64,000 nt of DNA from Planctomyces sp. GTDB taxonomy: Bacteria; Planctomycetota; Planctomycetia; Planctomycetales; Planctomycetaceae. Positions within the stretch are counted from its first letter, which is position 1. Every line of letters starts with the position of its first letter. Shown here piece after piece: positions 20,027 to 35,122 of the stretch. The DNA is taken from assembly GCA_005778225.1 (NCBI GenBank), contig SXPC01000293.1, positions 1 through 64,000 on the forward strand. The letters are read 5' to 3'. Below the pieces are notes generated by a model. That model ran no database searches and was not told where the DNA came from. It worked only from the letters and a program-made list of their open reading frames with translations. The translations under genes and the position numbers were made by a program.

Positions 20027-20464
20027 ATGAAAACCGTCAACTACGTCATCCTCGCCTCTCTTCTCGCCGTCGCTTCTTTCACAACCGCAGCCTCGTTTTC
20101 CCAGGAACCCCCCACCACACCAACTCCCTCAGCGACCGCCTTCGAACTCCGCACCTACACCGCAGCAGAAGGAAAACTCGATACGCTCAACGCCCGCTTT
20201 CGCAATCACACGCTGAAGATCTTCGAAAAACACGGCATCAAAAACATCGGCTACTGGACCGGCACTGAGGGTGACGACAAGAACAAGATCTTCTACATCA
20301 TCGCCTACCCCGACCTCGCCAGCCGGGAGAAGATGCTGGTGAATGGCATCGCCAAAGATCCTGAGTTTCTCAAAATCGTCGCCGAGTCAGAAAAGGACGG
20401 CAAACTGACAACCAAAGTCGAATCCATCATGCTCAACGCAACAGACTACTCCCCCATCAAGTAA
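20027..20464 (+). CDS. NIPSNAP family protein with signal peptide
   Basis: FELRTYTAAEGKLDTLNARFRNHTLKIFEKHGIKNIGYWT typical NIPSNAP N-terminus after a secretion signal. Confidence 0.9.
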   Translation: MKTVNYVILASLLAVASFTTAASFSQEPPTTPTPSATAFELRTYTAAEGKLDTLNARFRNHTLKIFEKHGIKNIGYWTGTEGDDKNKIFYIIAYPDLASREKMLVNGIAKDPEFLKIVAESEKDGKLTTKVESIMLNATDYSPIK

Positions 20465-20474
20465 CAATTCCGAA

Positions 20475-20502
20475 AGGCGAGCGGGGGGTGTGGACCCCCT
20501 GT
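20475..20502. repeat. REP-like GC-rich palindrome AGGCGAGCGGGGGGTGTGGACCCCCTG
   Basis: GGGGGT-GTGG-ACCCCC hairpin preceded by AGGCGAGC, at the 3' end of the NIPSNAP gene. Confidence 0.5.
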
Positions 20503-20600
20503 CTTCTGCCGATTGGAACCGCCTATGAGCGATAGTTCGTCTTCAAGATCAATGTACGTCCGAACGCACATTTGGTGCGGTTCGAAGACCCACCGGCGCC

Positions 20601-21044
20601 CTACATTTGAGAATTGTGCGATCCGCCGCTGAATAAGATCATGTCTTGCAGGATGGGGCGTAAGTCGCCGCGGATGACGGGATCGATTTCGAAGGCGTCG
20701 TAGTGTTCCAGGACGTAACGTGAGTAGCGGATAATATCTGGCGGTGCGGCGGCGATTTCGTCTTCCCATTCGAGGCGACGCTGAAGCGTTAATGTCATCG
20801 CATGTATCAGCCCGGCATAGCCAGATGATCTAGTAGTGAAGACGAAATCGACGAAGGGTGTCAAGTAGAAGCAGAATGCCTTCGAGCCCATAAACATCAG
20901 GTCTTCGGTGTAATAAAAGCCCTCTTCTTCGCACTCATTAAAGATCTGCTGACGAGTCTTGCCGAGGAAGTTCTTAACAGCCTTTTGCCCGTCAAGATCT
21001 TCGGGAATCGGATTGATTTCTTCCTCAGTGGGTAATCGTTCCAT
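20601..21044 (-). CDS. Hypothetical protein
   Basis: 147 aa ORF with coding-like composition (ERLPTEEEINPIPEDLDGQKAVKNFLGKTRQQIFNECEEEGFYYTEDLMFMG). Confidence 0.75.
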   Translation of the reverse strand: MERLPTEEEINPIPEDLDGQKAVKNFLGKTRQQIFNECEEEGFYYTEDLMFMGSKAFCFYLTPFVDFVFTTRSSGYAGLIHAMTLTLQRRLEWEDEIAAAPPDIIRYSRYVLEHYDAFEIDPVIRGDLRPILQDMILFSGGSHNSQM

Positions 21045-21062
21045 ACTGTGATTCTACCAACA

Positions 21063-21094
21063 AAAAAGCGGGACGATTCAAATCGTCCCGCTTT
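21063..21094. terminator. Bidirectional intrinsic terminator
   Basis: AAAAGCGGGACGATT-CA-AATCGTCCCGCTTTT perfect hairpin with flanking A/T runs, downstream of the minus-strand gene ending at 21119. Confidence 0.8.
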
Positions 21095-21118
21095 TCTTTC
21101 TTGTTTTCAGTCGAACAC

Positions 21119-21631
21119 TTAATCCCAAAGCGAGTCAATGTCCAACCCCGCAATGACCTTACCGTTGCTACGCATCTGCATCGCGGCTGCGGTTTCCATC
21201 GGGGCTTGTTCCAGGATTGTCAGCACCAGCTGTTGATCGGCGACCAGTCCCGAAATCATCAGGCCCGCTGGTGCCGAGCGAAGCGATTCTTCGTCAGCAG
21301 TCGCATCCGGAACCGCAGTCCAGGTCATGCGATCAACCGAGGTAAAGTATTTCATCAGCATCCGGACGTCAAACTCGAAGTTCAGTGGCTTTTGCAGACC
21401 GTCGCTGACGCCGCCGACCATTTCGACGCGGCCCAGATACATTTGCAGATCCCAGTGGTCGTTGTTCCATTGGCAGTTGAAGCCCACGCGACCGGAGATG
21501 GAGATTGGTTCGAAGAGGTTGGCCAGTTCGTCGATCATTTCAGTCAGCCAGCCAGGTTTACGATCACGAGGGCGTGAGCGGTCGGCTTCGACTTGACGGA
21601 TCAGGTGTTGGACGGCCAGGTGAGAATGCAT
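21119..21631 (-). CDS. Hypothetical protein
   Basis: Start taken at MHSHLAVQHLIRQVEADRSRP inside ORF 21119..21721; followed by a terminator. Confidence 0.7.
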   Translation of the reverse strand: MHSHLAVQHLIRQVEADRSRPRDRKPGWLTEMIDELANLFEPISISGRVGFNCQWNNDHWDLQMYLGRVEMVGGVSDGLQKPLNFEFDVRMLMKYFTSVDRMTWTAVPDATADEESLRSAPAGLMISGLVADQQLVLTILEQAPMETAAAMQMRSNGKVIAGLDIDSLWD

Positions 21632-22161
21632 ACAAATTCCTCGGGGAAGATCTACTTTGAGTGGGAATCGCATCGGCCTGATCCTGGCGTTTGAAGAATT
21701 CGAACCTTGTCGCGACAACATCGGCCGGACACTCAGGAAGAATTGCTCGTCGTCAGGATGGAATAATAGATGCGATCGTCACGTCCACGATGTGCTGCTG
21801 GGGAGGGGCAAAGTCCATTGCCGTCAGGTTGCTATTTACTATCGGGAAAAGTCTCTCCCACGTGCGAGGATTTCCACCCCGCGCCCATGGGTCACACTTT
21901 TTCCCGAAGGTCGTGCAGAAGATGCCGACGTTACCGTCATCCTCAATTTTGCCTGACGAAATCTGCCCGATGAGCCTCATGTTCTCACCCACGCGTCTTG
22001 CTGCGTTGTTCATGTACTCTGAGATGAGCAATCGCAAAAGGTCAAGAATGGTACTGCGAATACGGGCGAAACATCGAGGCTCGCCATGCTAAACTCAAAC
22101 TGTCCTCCGTGACCGACATGACTTTCAGCAAAACACTCACTCCACGCCAGATTGACTGAAG

Positions 22162-22866
22162 ATGCAGATCATTCCTGTGATTGACATCAAAGCAGGATCG
22201 GTCGTCCATGCGATCGCCGGGCAGCGGGAACGGTATCAGCCAATCGAATCCCAGCTGTTTCACGGGACCGACCCGCGAGACTTTGCAGACGGGTTTCTTA
22301 GACTGGGATACTCACGAATTTACGTGGCTGATCTTGATGGTATCGCAAATGGCCAGCCGAACGTAGCAATTCTTCATGATCTGAAAAGGATGCCGATCAA
22401 CCTGCTGGTCGACGTCGGAATTCGATCGACTTACCATCTTCATCAGGTTTTGAATCAAGTCCACCCTTGGCCAGACTCATGGACCATGATCGTCGCCAGT
22501 GAGACGCTGGAACAACTGAGCGACCTCAAAGAGATCGTCAAACTCGGCATTCCGATTTGCTTCAGTATCGATCTTCATCATGGCGAATTGAAACTGGTAA
22601 ATGGCTGCTCTGATATCGAGAACCTCCTCAAGCAGGTGATCGAGGCAGACATCAAAGAAGTGATCATTCTGGACACAGCCGCCGTCGGAACGAAAACAGG
22701 GACAGTGACCATTGATCTGTGCAAGCAGATTAGGAAGTGCAATGTGAATCTATCAATCCTGACAGGCGGCGGGATTCGCGGGGTACCAGATCTCCAGTTG
22801 CTGGAGAACTCGGGAATCGATGCCGCCCTGGTCGCGACCGCCCTGCACAATAAAGCGATCCCGTAA
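22162..22866 (+). CDS. HisA/HisF-related TIM barrel protein (HisA-like)
   Basis: MQIIPVIDIKAGSVVHAIAGQRERYQPIESQ, LGYSRIYVADLDGI, LLVDVGIR, LTGGGIRGVPDLQLLENSGIDAALVATALH. Confidence 0.85.
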   Translation: MQIIPVIDIKAGSVVHAIAGQRERYQPIESQLFHGTDPRDFADGFLRLGYSRIYVADLDGIANGQPNVAILHDLKRMPINLLVDVGIRSTYHLHQVLNQVHPWPDSWTMIVASETLEQLSDLKEIVKLGIPICFSIDLHHGELKLVNGCSDIENLLKQVIEADIKEVIILDTAAVGTKTGTVTIDLCKQIRKCNVNLSILTGGGIRGVPDLQLLENSGIDAALVATALHNKAIP

Positions 22867-22892
22867 CGAAGAATAACCCGAACATTTCACTT

Positions 22893-26780
<3,888 letters not shown>

Positions 26781-26962
26781 GGAAACTCCTTAGGCCTGGC
26801 GCCATCAATAGCGAAGCCGGAACCGAATATCGAAAGATAGGAAAGTGGCGGTGGCTTGCCGAAATGTGATACGAAATGTCTCCTGTTAGGTTACCCGTCA
26901 ACAGTTGGTTATACAACTGGGCAGATTCACTCCAGAAGATGATTTTCGACGGATTGGCTAGG

Positions 26963-27769
26963 TCAAATGGTCAAAAACGGATCTCGGATACAACTGAGCA
27001 CGGCTTCATGAAGATGTCCGTTCGATGCCAGAATACTCGAATTGGCCAGTGGTAACGTCGAGCCGTCGGATGTGGTGATTTTTCCACCAGCTTCTTCCAG
27101 AATCAGTCGACCAGCCGCGAAGTCCCATGTCGACAACTTATACTCGAAGTAGGCTCCGAACATCCCGCAGGCCACCTGGCACAGATCCAGTGATGCCGTT
27201 CCCATACGTCGGATCCCATGAATATTGTGCCCGAACAACGTCCGGATGGCATCCAGTGTCGCGACCATCATCTGCCCACGGTCATAATAAAACCCGACAC
27301 CGATCAAGACTTCATCAAGACGCGATTGTTCGCCCACGCGAATGGATTTGCCATTATGAGTCGAGCCCCGACCAAGCGTCGCCTCGTAGGTATCATTGTG
27401 AATCGGATTAATCACGATGCCGTACTTGGCCTGTCCGCGGTGGTAATAACCGACCGAGATCGCAAAATGTGGGATCTGATGAGCGAAGTTGTTTGTTCCA
27501 TCAAGTGGATCGATGATCCAAAGATGCTCAGCAGACAGATGGGCCTCATGCCCTTCCTCGCCCAGAATCTCATGCGTCGGGAACTGCTCGCGAATGATCC
27601 TGGCAATGGCATGCTCTGATTCCACATCCGCGTCTGAGACGAGGTTGTAGCTTTCCTTGGCCCGCATCTTCACACCATGCTCAAAGTAATGCCGCACGAT
27701 GCCCGCACCAGCATGAGCAGCCAGCCGCCCTGTATTTTGAACATCATCCAGGAATGAGGTCTCGTCCAT
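26963..27769 (-). CDS. Inositol monophosphatase family protein
   Basis: EEGHEAHLSAEHLWIIDPLDGTNNFAHQIPHFAISVGY, STWDFAAGRLILEEAGG. Confidence 0.93.
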   Translation of the reverse strand: MDETSFLDDVQNTGRLAAHAGAGIVRHYFEHGVKMRAKESYNLVSDADVESEHAIARIIREQFPTHEILGEEGHEAHLSAEHLWIIDPLDGTNNFAHQIPHFAISVGYYHRGQAKYGIVINPIHNDTYEATLGRGSTHNGKSIRVGEQSRLDEVLIGVGFYYDRGQMMVATLDAIRTLFGHNIHGIRRMGTASLDLCQVACGMFGAYFEYKLSTWDFAAGRLILEEAGGKITTSDGSTLPLANSSILASNGHLHEAVLSCIRDPFLTI

Positions 27770-27798
27770 GATTCCTTCAGCAATAAGAAACGGAGATG

Positions 27799-29289
27799 TC
27801 AGGAAATGACGTTTCGATTCACAAAATGCGATAGTGAAGGTCGCGTCGTGCCATCCGGACGAATGAAACCCGAGTTGGGATAAAAATGCTGCTGACCATC
27901 TGCAATATGGGACCAGAAGACGCCCACAATCGCCTGCTTAGCCAGAAGCATCGGTAGGACTTGGTCAATCCACTCGGCCTGCGAATCATCACTCCAGGAC
28001 AAACGCCATTGATCAGGAGTGACCTTCACACGTGAATTCGCTTTGGCATCGACTTCCCGCGAAGTAGGATACGCCAGCGTGACATAAAGAGGAACCCCGA
28101 GCGTACTCCACAGATCAATCAATCGGGACATATCGAGGAGATCTCGAAATCCCGCTCCGACCATCTGATAGCCCATCGCGATCTCCAGATTCACCCCCGT
28201 CAGTCCGATCCCTGATCTGAGAAGCGCATCGACAAACTGAAACGGAGACAGGCGATGAGTCCCTCGTCCCTGATAAGCTCCCCAGGGCTGATCGACGCGG
28301 ATAAATAACTGGTTCTCGTCGTCGATCTGCCTGGCGATATCAATCACGCGAGCCGCCATTGTCAATCGGCTCTCCTCACTGAATCCGGGAGCACCTCCCG
28401 AGTTCGCCCGGGCGATGATCTCCCAATTGCGAATCTTGCCCAGATAACGACTCGTCACCGATTCAACATAGTGACAAATCAGATCCTGCATGTGCGTCGG
28501 GTCCTGCTGATAATACAGCAGCCACGACGGCAAACCTTCTGCAGACAGGTCAAGCAGAGGTCCGCCATAAGGCATCACACGGTGTTCCTGACACCATTCC
28601 ACCAGACGGTCCGCCGTTTCCCACTGCACGTGACCTTCGCTGTGCTCAATCAACTTCCAGTTCAGCGGAACCCCAACCGAAGAAAACCCGATACTCAGTT
28701 CCTCCAGCCAGGGCTCTTGAACGCTGTCACCCGTAATAAAACAGCCCAGAGAGACCATCGACGAATTCGACTTCTGTCGACGGAAAGCCATCCGCTGCGC
28801 TACATAGGCTTTCAGCAGGAGTTCCGTTGCCTGGAAGGATTTGCTCAGCGACTGTTCTGCAAGCTTGGTGGCTTGGTTAATGTCATCCTGGTGGCAGGCA
28901 GCCTGTCTGAAAAAGCGAAACGCCTCCTGCTCGAGTGTGAGATACTCCGGCGGCACGTTCATGCCCGAGTTTTCCCAGACTGCTCGCTGATCTTTCGTTT
29001 CCGACAGTTTCCCGCGTGCCAGTTCGACCGTCAGAATATAGGTCGATTGTCGCTCACTCAGCGAAGCCGTGCGAATGATCGGTCGTCCCCAGCCAGGGAT
29101 CGGCCAGGCAATATTGAGTTTGCAGCTGTCCGCAGTCGGCTTATTGAAATCCAGACTGCCCGCCTCGTAAGAAACGCGTGTCGGGAAAATATGACCATCG
29201 ATCCCGCTCATATAAGCAGCTTGAATCTCTGGCAATTCTGATTGAATATTGGCGTGTGGTACCAGGAAATGAATCGTTCCCACGTTCAA
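27799..29289 (-). CDS. Endo-1,4-beta-xylanase (GH10)-like TIM-barrel protein
   Basis: GCFITGDSVQEPWLEELSIGFSSVGVPLNWKLIEHSEGHVQWETADRLVEWCQEHRV resembles a GH10-like barrel; IVGVFWSHIADGQQHFYPNSGFIRPDGTTRPSL C-terminal end. Confidence 0.65.
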   Translation of the reverse strand: MNVGTIHFLVPHANIQSELPEIQAAYMSGIDGHIFPTRVSYEAGSLDFNKPTADSCKLNIAWPIPGWGRPIIRTASLSERQSTYILTVELARGKLSETKDQRAVWENSGMNVPPEYLTLEQEAFRFFRQAACHQDDINQATKLAEQSLSKSFQATELLLKAYVAQRMAFRRQKSNSSMVSLGCFITGDSVQEPWLEELSIGFSSVGVPLNWKLIEHSEGHVQWETADRLVEWCQEHRVMPYGGPLLDLSAEGLPSWLLYYQQDPTHMQDLICHYVESVTSRYLGKIRNWEIIARANSGGAPGFSEESRLTMAARVIDIARQIDDENQLFIRVDQPWGAYQGRGTHRLSPFQFVDALLRSGIGLTGVNLEIAMGYQMVGAGFRDLLDMSRLIDLWSTLGVPLYVTLAYPTSREVDAKANSRVKVTPDQWRLSWSDDSQAEWIDQVLPMLLAKQAIVGVFWSHIADGQQHFYPNSGFIRPDGTTRPSLSHFVNRNVIS

Positions 29290-29552
29290 TTCTCCAGTTC
29301 CGTCAACACCATCGTTCTCCCTGTCACGATCTACCTGCCATGATCTATTGGGGGGCGGTCTTTGAAGTCTTTAACGTAACGATGCGCTGTCGACCTCGCA
29401 ATGCGGTCAGAGATTTTACTCTGCCAGATATCGGAGAACCGACATCCTTCATCCCGTTGCATCAACGTGTTAGACTTTCATCTTAACACCACGCCGGTCC
29501 ACATACCAATCACGCTCGATACGATTCTATCGGTCTACACGAAAGCCTTTCC

Positions 29553-30449
29553 ATGACCTCTCAACCCAGCCTCACCATTCAAGATGGCGCACTCCTGGGC
29601 ACGAATCTCCCTTACTGGCATTGTCGACGTGGGAAAGTCCGCGATGTTTACGACCTCGGCGACCGCCTCCTGCTGATCGCATCCGATCGAATTTCCGCCT
29701 ACGACTGGGTCATGCCCAACGGAATCCCTACCAAAGGCAAACTGCTCAATCGGCTCAGCCTCATGTGGTTTGAGTTTCTGGGCGTTGAACATCATCTGCT
29801 TTCAACCGATATGTCCACCCTCCCCGAACTCACAACGGCTGAACGCGAGGCCCTGACGGGTCGCAGTGTCATCGTCCGGAAGACAAAAGTCGTCCCGATC
29901 GAATGCGTCGTCCGAGGTTACCTCGCTGGCTCTGGCTGGCAGGAATATCAAAAGACTCGCTCAGTCTGCGGCGTGGCGCTCTCTGACGGTCTTCAACAAT
30001 GCAGCCAGCTTCCAGAACCGATCTTCACCCCCGCCACGAAAGCGGAAGAAGGTCACGACGAAAACATCTCGTTTGAAGTCATGTGCCAGCACATCGATCC
30101 GGCTCTTGCTCAAACTCTCAAACAACTCAGCATCGACATCTATCAAAAGGCATCTCGATACGCTCAATCACGAGGCATCATCATTGCGGATACAAAATTC
30201 GAGTTCGGACTGGCAGGCGATAAGATCATCCTCATCGACGAAGTCCTGACGCCGGACAGTTCACGATTCTGGCCGAAAGACGATTATCAGCCAGGACGCG
30301 ACCAGGCCTCATTCGATAAGCAGTTCCTTCGAAACTGGCTATCAACATCCGGCTGGGACAAAAACAGTCCACCCCCACAGCTTCCTGAAGAAATCGTCAA
30401 GAAGACGCTCGAGAAATACGAGCAAGCCGAAAAACTGCTCGTCGGCTGA
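29553..30449 (+). CDS. purC: Phosphoribosylaminoimidazolesuccinocarboxamide synthase
   Basis: [79 protein letters not shown]. Confidence 0.95.
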   Translation: MTSQPSLTIQDGALLGTNLPYWHCRRGKVRDVYDLGDRLLLIASDRISAYDWVMPNGIPTKGKLLNRLSLMWFEFLGVEHHLLSTDMSTLPELTTAEREALTGRSVIVRKTKVVPIECVVRGYLAGSGWQEYQKTRSVCGVALSDGLQQCSQLPEPIFTPATKAEEGHDENISFEVMCQHIDPALAQTLKQLSIDIYQKASRYAQSRGIIIADTKFEFGLAGDKIILIDEVLTPDSSRFWPKDDYQPGRDQASFDKQFLRNWLSTSGWDKNSPPPQLPEEIVKKTLEKYEQAEKLLVG

Positions 30450-30987
30450 TCGATCGCATCTCTGAAATTCTTATTCTCAATAACGGCTCGCCCCAGGAAG
30501 TTCTCTCTGGCTTGAGTCGTGTCTGCTAGCGATGCACGCATCTTGCGCAACAAGTCTGCTTTGATGCTTGTTTTTCCGTCTTAAACGAAACTGTGCACTG
30601 ACAGCCCGCTTTGCAGTCTTTGCAATTCCGGGGGCGGAATTTCGGAATTCTTCAACTCACTATTTCACCTCGCTAAAGTTTGATTTATGTTCCGCGCCGG
30701 TCTACCAATCTCGGCAGACCAAGGTGCGTCGTGAATCTGTTTCCACGATCCCCGACGCAAAGGGCCAAGTCACACCTCATATCTCACTTCACCTGTCATG
30801 AAATTGTCGCGACGTTTCGCGTCGTCTCATGATTCCGAACTCCTCTCCCTTTCCCTCTCCCCATTGCCTCTGGTTTTCATCTCACCTCGAATCCACTTTC
30901 GACCCGGACCGCAGGGACTCCCCTTCGGCGCGAGGTCTGCGTGGAGATTCCTCCCGCCAGGATGAATGCCAACCAACCGAGAGCTAT

Positions 30988-33900
30988 ATGACTGAGAGTC
31001 CCTCCAGCATGACCACTGCACCTGTAACAAATCGACTCGACGATGCCTCAACGTCGGCCCACCTTCAGACAAAGCAATTGTCTGGAAAACGCTGGCATCG
31101 CGCCGCTATCACCCGCTCGGTGCTATTCACCAGCGTTCTCTTCTCCTGGCTGATATGTGCCCCGATGGCACATGCACAGGAAAATGAGTCATACAACATC
31201 GGCGGCATGGATCAAGACATCTATACTCTGACCGAACCTGCCGAGGAACTCGCCGAAGGCGGCTTCGGCGCCTGGTTCCAGGGCGGATATACCGCTGGTC
31301 AATCGATCGACCTCGAAGAAGGCAATCTCAACTTCGAAGCCTCTCCTTATATGTTCGTCGAAGAAGGGATGTTCTTCGGCTCCGCTCGCTTCTTCCGCAC
31401 CAACACAGCTGACTGGGGCGGATCGGGAGGTCTCGGCTACCGCCACTACTTCCAGGGCATCGACAGAATGCTCGGAGCCAGTATCTGGTACGACCGTGAC
31501 GGTTCCCGCGGTTCGATCTTTGAACAGGTCGGTGCTTCATTCGAAACCCTGGGCAACAATTTCGACTTCCGCACCAACTTGTATTACCCGGTTGGGACCA
31601 AGGAACGTCAGCTCGATCTCTATATCGAATCAGGCAGTTTCCAATTCCAGGATTACAACCTGCTTTACGATCAGACGCGCGTCATCGGCGAAGCTCTCAA
31701 AGGGCTCGATATGGAAATCGGTCTGCCGATCAAGCAGGAAGTGGCCGAACGCCATAATATCCGCGCTTACGCAGGCTGGTACTACTTCCTGTCGGACAAT
31801 ACCGATGACGTCATCGGCTGGAAAACACGTCTCGAAGCCAACCCCATCCCATCCGTCACGATGGACGTGCAACTTCAAGATGACGAAGTCTTCGGTACCA
31901 GCGTCAACTTCTCCGTCGCCTGGACCTTCGATCCACACAACACCTACCGCAGCAACTGGCACCGCAGCACCTGGGATCGTATGACAACACCAGTCAAACG
32001 TAACCGTGGGGTCGTCGTCTCCAACCAGTACATCACTGAAGAAGATATTGTCGCCATCAACCCAGTCACCGGACTTCCTTACATCATCCGACACGTCGAC
32101 AGTGCAGCTGGCGGCGGCGGAGACGGGACCTTCGAGAATCCATTCGACCAGATCACCGATGCCACGACTCAAGGCGGCAACACGCTCGATTACGACATCG
32201 TCTACGTCCATGCAGACAGTATCTTCAACGGAGCCGATGCAGGGATCATTACTGATGCTGGCAAGCGAATGCTCGGCGAAGGTGATGGGATCACCCACTT
32301 CATCAATATCGCAGGTTTCGGCAACCGTGCCCTGCCTCGCGCAACAACAGGGATTGACCGACCACAGCTGATCAATGCTCCCGCTGACGGGCTCGAACTC
32401 GCTTCTGGTTCTGAATTCTCGGGCTTCATTATCGATAGCCCGGCTGGAAACGGGGTTGTCATCGACAACACGAACGGCGGTACGATGCGGTTCGTCGATA
32501 TCAACAACGCGGGCGGCAACGGGATCATCATGACCAACCCCACCGGCAACTACATCTTTGAATCCGTCAACATCGCTGATTCCGTCGGCAACGCCTTCGA
32601 AGTCAACGGCGGGAACGCCAACGTCACCTACTCTGGAAGTACCATCACGAATACCGGCGGCGGTCGAGCCGTTGAAATCGACGGAACGACTGGCGGCTTC
32701 ATTAATATGACCGGCACGACCATCGAAGATGATAACGGACAGGGTATCTTGATCACCAACACGGCAGGCTCTGTCACGATCGACACCGCAACCATCACTG
32801 ACAGCACGACGACCGGCGTTGATATCAACAACACCAGCGGTCGAGTCTCCTTCATCGGTATCACCACCATCGATAACGCAGCTGGCATTGCCATGAACAT
32901 CTCTGACATCGCAGCGACGTCTGTCATCTCGATGAACCGAACTACGATCAATAACCGGAACGACACCGGTATCAATCTCGAACGAGTCGCCGGTAGCGTC
33001 AGCTTTGTCGGTGCAACCGACATTGGCCCAACTGTCCCCGGGACCTTCCTTGATGAGACCTTCTTCGCAATCGACTTCCAGGAATCAACGGGAAATGTCG
33101 CGTTTAACTCCATCGATATCACTGGCGGTACGAGCGGCGTCTTCGCAGCTTCGGGAATTCGAATCGGTGAAGTAGGCACAGACAACTCCGGGAGTTTCAC
33201 GGTACTCGGTGCCGTCAACATGGACGCTCTTTTCGGACCATCCATCCTGGTTCAGGATGATGATTCGATCGTCCGATTCAACGGACCGGTCGACATCGAA
33301 TACACCATCTTCGACGATGCAATTCGCATTCAAAACAACCGTGGCGCGGTCTTCTTCGGCGGCAACCTGACAATGGACGGTACCTTGGCGAACGCCATTC
33401 TGATGCAAAACAACTCAGGCGGAATCTCGTTTAACACCGTCGACATCACCAGCGGCCTGAAAACCGACGGCGTCGTCATCTCTGACAACAACTCGGGAGC
33501 CGTCTCCTTCCAGACCCTCAACATTGAGAACGTCGGCGACTCGCTGGTCGTTTTTGACACCGACTCATTCTCGATCCTTCAAGGCGGTATTATTGACAAC
33601 GAAGCTGGCGTCGCAGTGCAGGTCGACAACTCAGATATCAATATCAACCTCACGCAGGTTATCGGCACAGGAGATGCCACCAACGTCATCGATGCAGGTA
33701 TCATCATTACCGACTCGACAGGGAGCTTCGAAATTGGTGGCGGAAATGGACAAAGCTCTCTCACAGACTACTTGAGTGCAGCGATCTTCCTCTCGGAATT
33801 CAATAACCTTAACGACTCAATCGATGCTGACGACGATGAAGTCCTCTCCTTCATAGTCACAGACATGCTGCTTGAAGCAAACAGCATCGGACTGTTCGCC

Positions 33901-34965
33901 CGTAACATTGATGAAATTGTTCTCGATGGTATGCAGATCGAAGAGTCGATCAATGAAGGTATTCTCGCCATCAACACACGAGTCTTCGCCCTCGGAAATT
34001 CAAGCACGGAAGATAACGGCGGTATTGGAGACAACGTCATCGACCTGCGTTACAACACCGTACGAACGGATGACCAGGAATACGAGGTTTACATCCTTGC
34101 CAACAACTTGAACAACAACGGCTTTAACGAAGACCTCAACACAATCATCAACATCCAGGCCACAACCAACATCGTTACCGATACCGTAACGATCGGTCCA
34201 TCAGGTGATGGCATCAATTCTGACACCGATGACAATGAAGAAATGGATATTTATGTCCAAATCGATCAGGGCAACATCTTCACTCTGTCAAACGATGCCA
34301 ACATCAACGACCTGGCTGCCATCAACATCGAATGGAACGGTCGTATGGAAGCCGTCATTGGCTCCGGATCAACTGCCGCTCTCCGTAACATCTTCAATCT
34401 GGGAGCCATTGGGATGGATGGCGATTTGATCGGACTCAACATCGTCAACAATACCTCTGAAACCGATGAAGACACCGATATCCTGATCCAGAACAACCAG
34501 TTCCAGATCAATGCCGACGAAGCGAATACAACCGTCATGAACTTCGAGATCGATAGCGAACTCGATGTCCTGATCAACAACAACGTCTCCACAACGCTGA
34601 CTCAATCCGCCAACATCTCCAGCTTCGGACTCGTCTTCGATGTCGGAGCCGACTCGGATATCGCCATCACCAACAACACTTTGGCATTCGGAACAGATGC
34701 AGGGACTGCAATCCTCTTCGATCGAATCCAGGGACCAAGCCGAGTCAACATCAGCAGCAACATCTTCACGATGCAGGATCTCAACCTCGGTGGCCCATTG
34801 GAACAGGGCGTGATTTTCAACAGTATCTTCGGAACCGTGACACTCCAAAGTACTGCAGGCAACACGTTCAACATCCAGGGCTTCCAGGGAACCGAAACGA
34901 TCTTCCAGGCACCGCTGGGATCAACCACTGGTTCTATCACGATCAATGGTGTTAACTACCCATAA
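30988..34965 (+). CDS. Inverse-autotransporter-type beta-barrel protein with long right-handed beta-helix passenger (adhesin-like)
   Basis: N-terminal barrel (GSGGLGYRHYFQGIDRMLGASIWYDRDGSRGSIFEQVGASFETLGNNFDFRTNLYYPVG) then many short NG/N-rich beta-helix coils; start chosen at MTESPSSMTTAPV inside ORF 30829..34965. Confidence 0.8.
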   Translation: MTESPSSMTTAPVTNRLDDASTSAHLQTKQLSGKRWHRAAITRSVLFTSVLFSWLICAPMAHAQENESYNIGGMDQDIYTLTEPAEELAEGGFGAWFQGGYTAGQSIDLEEGNLNFEASPYMFVEEGMFFGSARFFRTNTADWGGSGGLGYRHYFQGIDRMLGASIWYDRDGSRGSIFEQVGASFETLGNNFDFRTNLYYPVGTKERQLDLYIESGSFQFQDYNLLYDQTRVIGEALKGLDMEIGLPIKQEVAERHNIRAYAGWYYFLSDNTDDVIGWKTRLEANPIPSVTMDVQLQDDEVFGTSVNFSVAWTFDPHNTYRSNWHRSTWDRMTTPVKRNRGVVVSNQYITEEDIVAINPVTGLPYIIRHVDSAAGGGGDGTFENPFDQITDATTQGGNTLDYDIVYVHADSIFNGADAGIITDAGKRMLGEGDGITHFINIAGFGNRALPRATTGIDRPQLINAPADGLELASGSEFSGFIIDSPAGNGVVIDNTNGGTMRFVDINNAGGNGIIMTNPTGNYIFESVNIADSVGNAFEVNGGNANVTYSGSTITNTGGGRAVEIDGTTGGFINMTGTTIEDDNGQGILITNTAGSVTIDTATITDSTTTGVDINNTSGRVSFIGITTIDNAAGIAMNISDIAATSVISMNRTTINNRNDTGINLERVAGSVSFVGATDIGPTVPGTFLDETFFAIDFQESTGNVAFNSIDITGGTSGVFAASGIRIGEVGTDNSGSFTVLGAVNMDALFGPSILVQDDDSIVRFNGPVDIEYTIFDDAIRIQNNRGAVFFGGNLTMDGTLANAILMQNNSGGISFNTVDITSGLKTDGVVISDNNSGAVSFQTLNIENVGDSLVVFDTDSFSILQGGIIDNEAGVAVQVDNSDININLTQVIGTGDATNVIDAGIIITDSTGSFEIGGGNGQSSLTDYLSAAIFLSEFNNLNDSIDADDDEVLSFIVTDMLLEANSIGLFARNIDEIVLDGMQIEESINEGILAINTRVFALGNSSTEDNGGIGDNVIDLRYNTVRTDDQEYEVYILANNLNNNGFNEDLNTIINIQATTNIVTDTVTIGPSGDGINSDTDDNEEMDIYVQIDQGNIFTLSNDANINDLAAINIEWNGRMEAVIGSGSTAALRNIFNLGAIGMDGDLIGLNIVNNTSETDEDTDILIQNNQFQINADEANTTVMNFEIDSELDVLINNNVSTTLTQSANISSFGLVFDVGADSDIAITNNTLAFGTDAGTAILFDRIQGPSRVNISSNIFTMQDLNLGGPLEQGVIFNSIFGTVTLQSTAGNTFNIQGFQGTETIFQAPLGSTTGSITINGVNYP

Positions 34966-35122
34966 TTTTCTCCTTGTCTCGAATTTCACTTCTCATCATC
35001 ACGTCTCCGCATCGATCGACTCACCACCTCTTTATGCTGATCTGTCAGGACCAATCACCTCACCTCGGTCCTGATGGAAACGCGATCAATGCAGACGTTC
35101 TCGACGATCAAGGTTCGACCTC

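Noticed and set aside
21753-22037. 94-aa minus-strand ORF between the hypothetical gene and the HisA-like gene
   Set aside because: Translation (FCTTFGKKCDPWARGGNPRTWERLFP) looks possible, but overlapping plus-strand ORFs are equally long and no family is recognised; could be a gene remnant.
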